A stretch of 64,000 nucleotides of DNA from Burkholderiales bacterium RIFCSPLOWO2_12_FULL_65_40 (lineage in GTDB: Bacteria; Pseudomonadota; Gammaproteobacteria; Burkholderiales; Burkholderiaceae_C), in the NCBI GenBank assembly GCA_001770955.1, contig MESL01000029.1, positions 694 through 64,693 on the forward strand, written 5' to 3'. Numbering within the stretch: the stretch's first letter is position 1; each line of letters begins with the position of its first letter. Shown here piece by piece: positions 63,140 to 64,000 of this stretch. The notes under the pieces are model-generated. The model saw nothing but the letters and a program-made list of their open reading frames with translations, did no database searches and was not told where the DNA came from. Position numbers and translations under genes: made by a program.

Positions 63140-63898
63140 ATGGAATGGATACTGGTTTCTCTGGCCTCCCTGTTCGCCGGTTTCGTAGATGCGATCGTGG
63201 GCGGCGGCGGCCTGATTCTGCTGCCGGCGCTGTTTGCCACCTTCCCCGGCGCCCCCCCGGCCACCTTGCTGGGCACGAACAAAAGCGCATCGGTGTGGGG
63301 CACGTCCATGGCCACATGGCAATACAGCCGCCGCGTGCAGATCCGGTGGCAGTCCATGTTGCCGGCGTCGCTGGCCGGATTTGCGGGGGCTTTCGCGGGG
63401 GCCTGGGCCGTCACCATCCTGTCGCCCGATTTCCTGCGCCGCCTGCTGCCGCTGGTACTGCTGGTGGTGCTCGTCTACACACTGGCCAAGAAGGATCTCG
63501 GACGCCACCATGTGCCCCGGCTGGCCGCACGGGCCGAAGGACTGGTCGCCAGCCTGATCGGCCTGACCGTGGGCTTCTATGACGGCTTCTTCGGCCCGGG
63601 CACGGGCAGCTTCTTTGTCTTCCTGTTCGTGCGCCTGCTGGGCTACGACTTTCTCAATGCCTCGGCGTCGGCCAAGCTGCTCAACGTCTCCACGAACATC
63701 GCAGCCATCATCCTGTTCACCGCCAAGGGCCATGTCTGGTGGCATCTCACCATCCCCCTGGCCGTGGCCAACGTGGTCGGCAGCCTGCTGGGCACGCACA
63801 TGGCCCTCAAACACGGCGCCCATTTCGTGCGCTGGATTTTCATCTTCGTGGTCAGCGCACTGATCCTCAAGACCGGTTACGACGCCTTCCTGCGCTGA
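63140..63898 (+). CDS. TSUP-family permease (TauE/SafE)
   Basis: The 252-residue protein has about eight membrane helices. The family pattern is FVDAIVGGGGLILLPAL at the N-terminus and GFYDGFFGPGTGSFFVFLFV in the second half. TauE/SafE proteins export sulfite, sulfoacetate or other organic sulfur anions. It starts MEWILVSLASLFAGFVDAIV. A GACAAT hexamer sits only six bases before the ATG, so the start may lie very near the transcription start. It lies 94 bases after the terminator. Confidence 0.9.
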   Translation: MEWILVSLASLFAGFVDAIVGGGGLILLPALFATFPGAPPATLLGTNKSASVWGTSMATWQYSRRVQIRWQSMLPASLAGFAGAFAGAWAVTILSPDFLRRLLPLVLLVVLVYTLAKKDLGRHHVPRLAARAEGLVASLIGLTVGFYDGFFGPGTGSFFVFLFVRLLGYDFLNASASAKLLNVSTNIAAIILFTAKGHVWWHLTIPLAVANVVGSLLGTHMALKHGAHFVRWIFIFVVSALILKTGYDAFLR

Positions 63899-64000
63899 CC
63901 ATAGGGGTTCTCCGCAATAGGCATAAGCAAATAGCCCCCGCCTATAATTGCGTCAGTTTGATGACATGTCTGCTTGGTAACCCCATGCGGGCGTGCCGAT

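Noticed and set aside
63943-63948. TATAAT hexamer near the right edge
   Set aside because: A perfect -10 but without a -35 at the right spacing, and the downstream gene is outside the window.

Overview
The window is GC-rich chromosome from a betaproteobacterium, most likely Burkholderiales, family Comamonadaceae (Acidovorax/Alicycliphilus-like). The evidence is the rpsL-rpsG-fusA order, the style of the housekeeping proteins, Mg-type HemB next to HemJ, and a short low-GC intergenic repeat (core AGCTGCnnGCGCTT) of the kind I associate with Comamonadaceae, present at least eight times. No phage, insertion sequence, CRISPR array, tRNA or rRNA was seen. The family call is inference from sequence character, not a database match.

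Layout. 1-8.1 kb: truncated fusA, rpsG, rpsL (minus strand), a PBP5-type carboxypeptidase, an alpha/beta hydrolase, a thioredoxin-like 2Fe-2S ferredoxin, a VanZ-like membrane protein, hemJ, and divergent hemB. 8.2-18 kb: a signalling block with a MASE1-PAS-HisKA_2 kinase coupled to an ANTAR regulator, a GGDEF-EAL protein coupled to a chemoreceptor that is broken by a 40-nt deletion, a MarC-like protein, and creB-creC. 18-27.7 kb: a seven-gene minus-strand operon (RND adaptor, RND pump, AhpD-like, TolC-like, type I sulfide:quinone reductase, DUF302, second SQR-like flavoprotein) under a divergent cysteine-rich ArsR regulator. 27.7-33.3 kb: a second exporter, in order TetR, HlyD adaptor, FtsX-type permease, ATPase, small membrane protein, NodT-type outer-membrane lipoprotein.

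33.5-37.5 kb: a GGDEF cyclase, a 170-bp inverted-repeat element, an unrecognised protein with a C-terminal cysteine cluster, and glutamate dehydrogenase. 37.5-39.3 kb is an AT-rich insert with two small genes. 39.4-43.4 kb: a SulP-STAS-cyclic-nucleotide-domain fusion, PPK2 and a class I amidotransferase. 43.7-49.3 kb: a FecR-TPR-beta-barrel protein whose gene overlaps a CHASE2 adenylate cyclase. 49.4-56.1 kb: HPF, SlyX, a glycine-zipper lipoprotein, gap, tkt, a MurU-like uridylyltransferase and pepP. 56.1-61 kb: a periplasmic hypothetical, CsbD, and a four-gene MCE lipid-transport operon. 61-64 kb: a GMC oxidoreductase and a TSUP permease.

The two best candidates for a little-described system are the ArsR-controlled RND efflux plus sulfide-oxidation operon (18.0-27.7 kb) and the FecR-TPR-barrel/CHASE2 cyclase pair (43.7-49.3 kb). 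The most striking non-coding observations are the intergenic repeat, which at one site encodes a lipoprotein signal peptide and at another supplies the hemB stop codon, and the long inverted repeat after the GGDEF gene.
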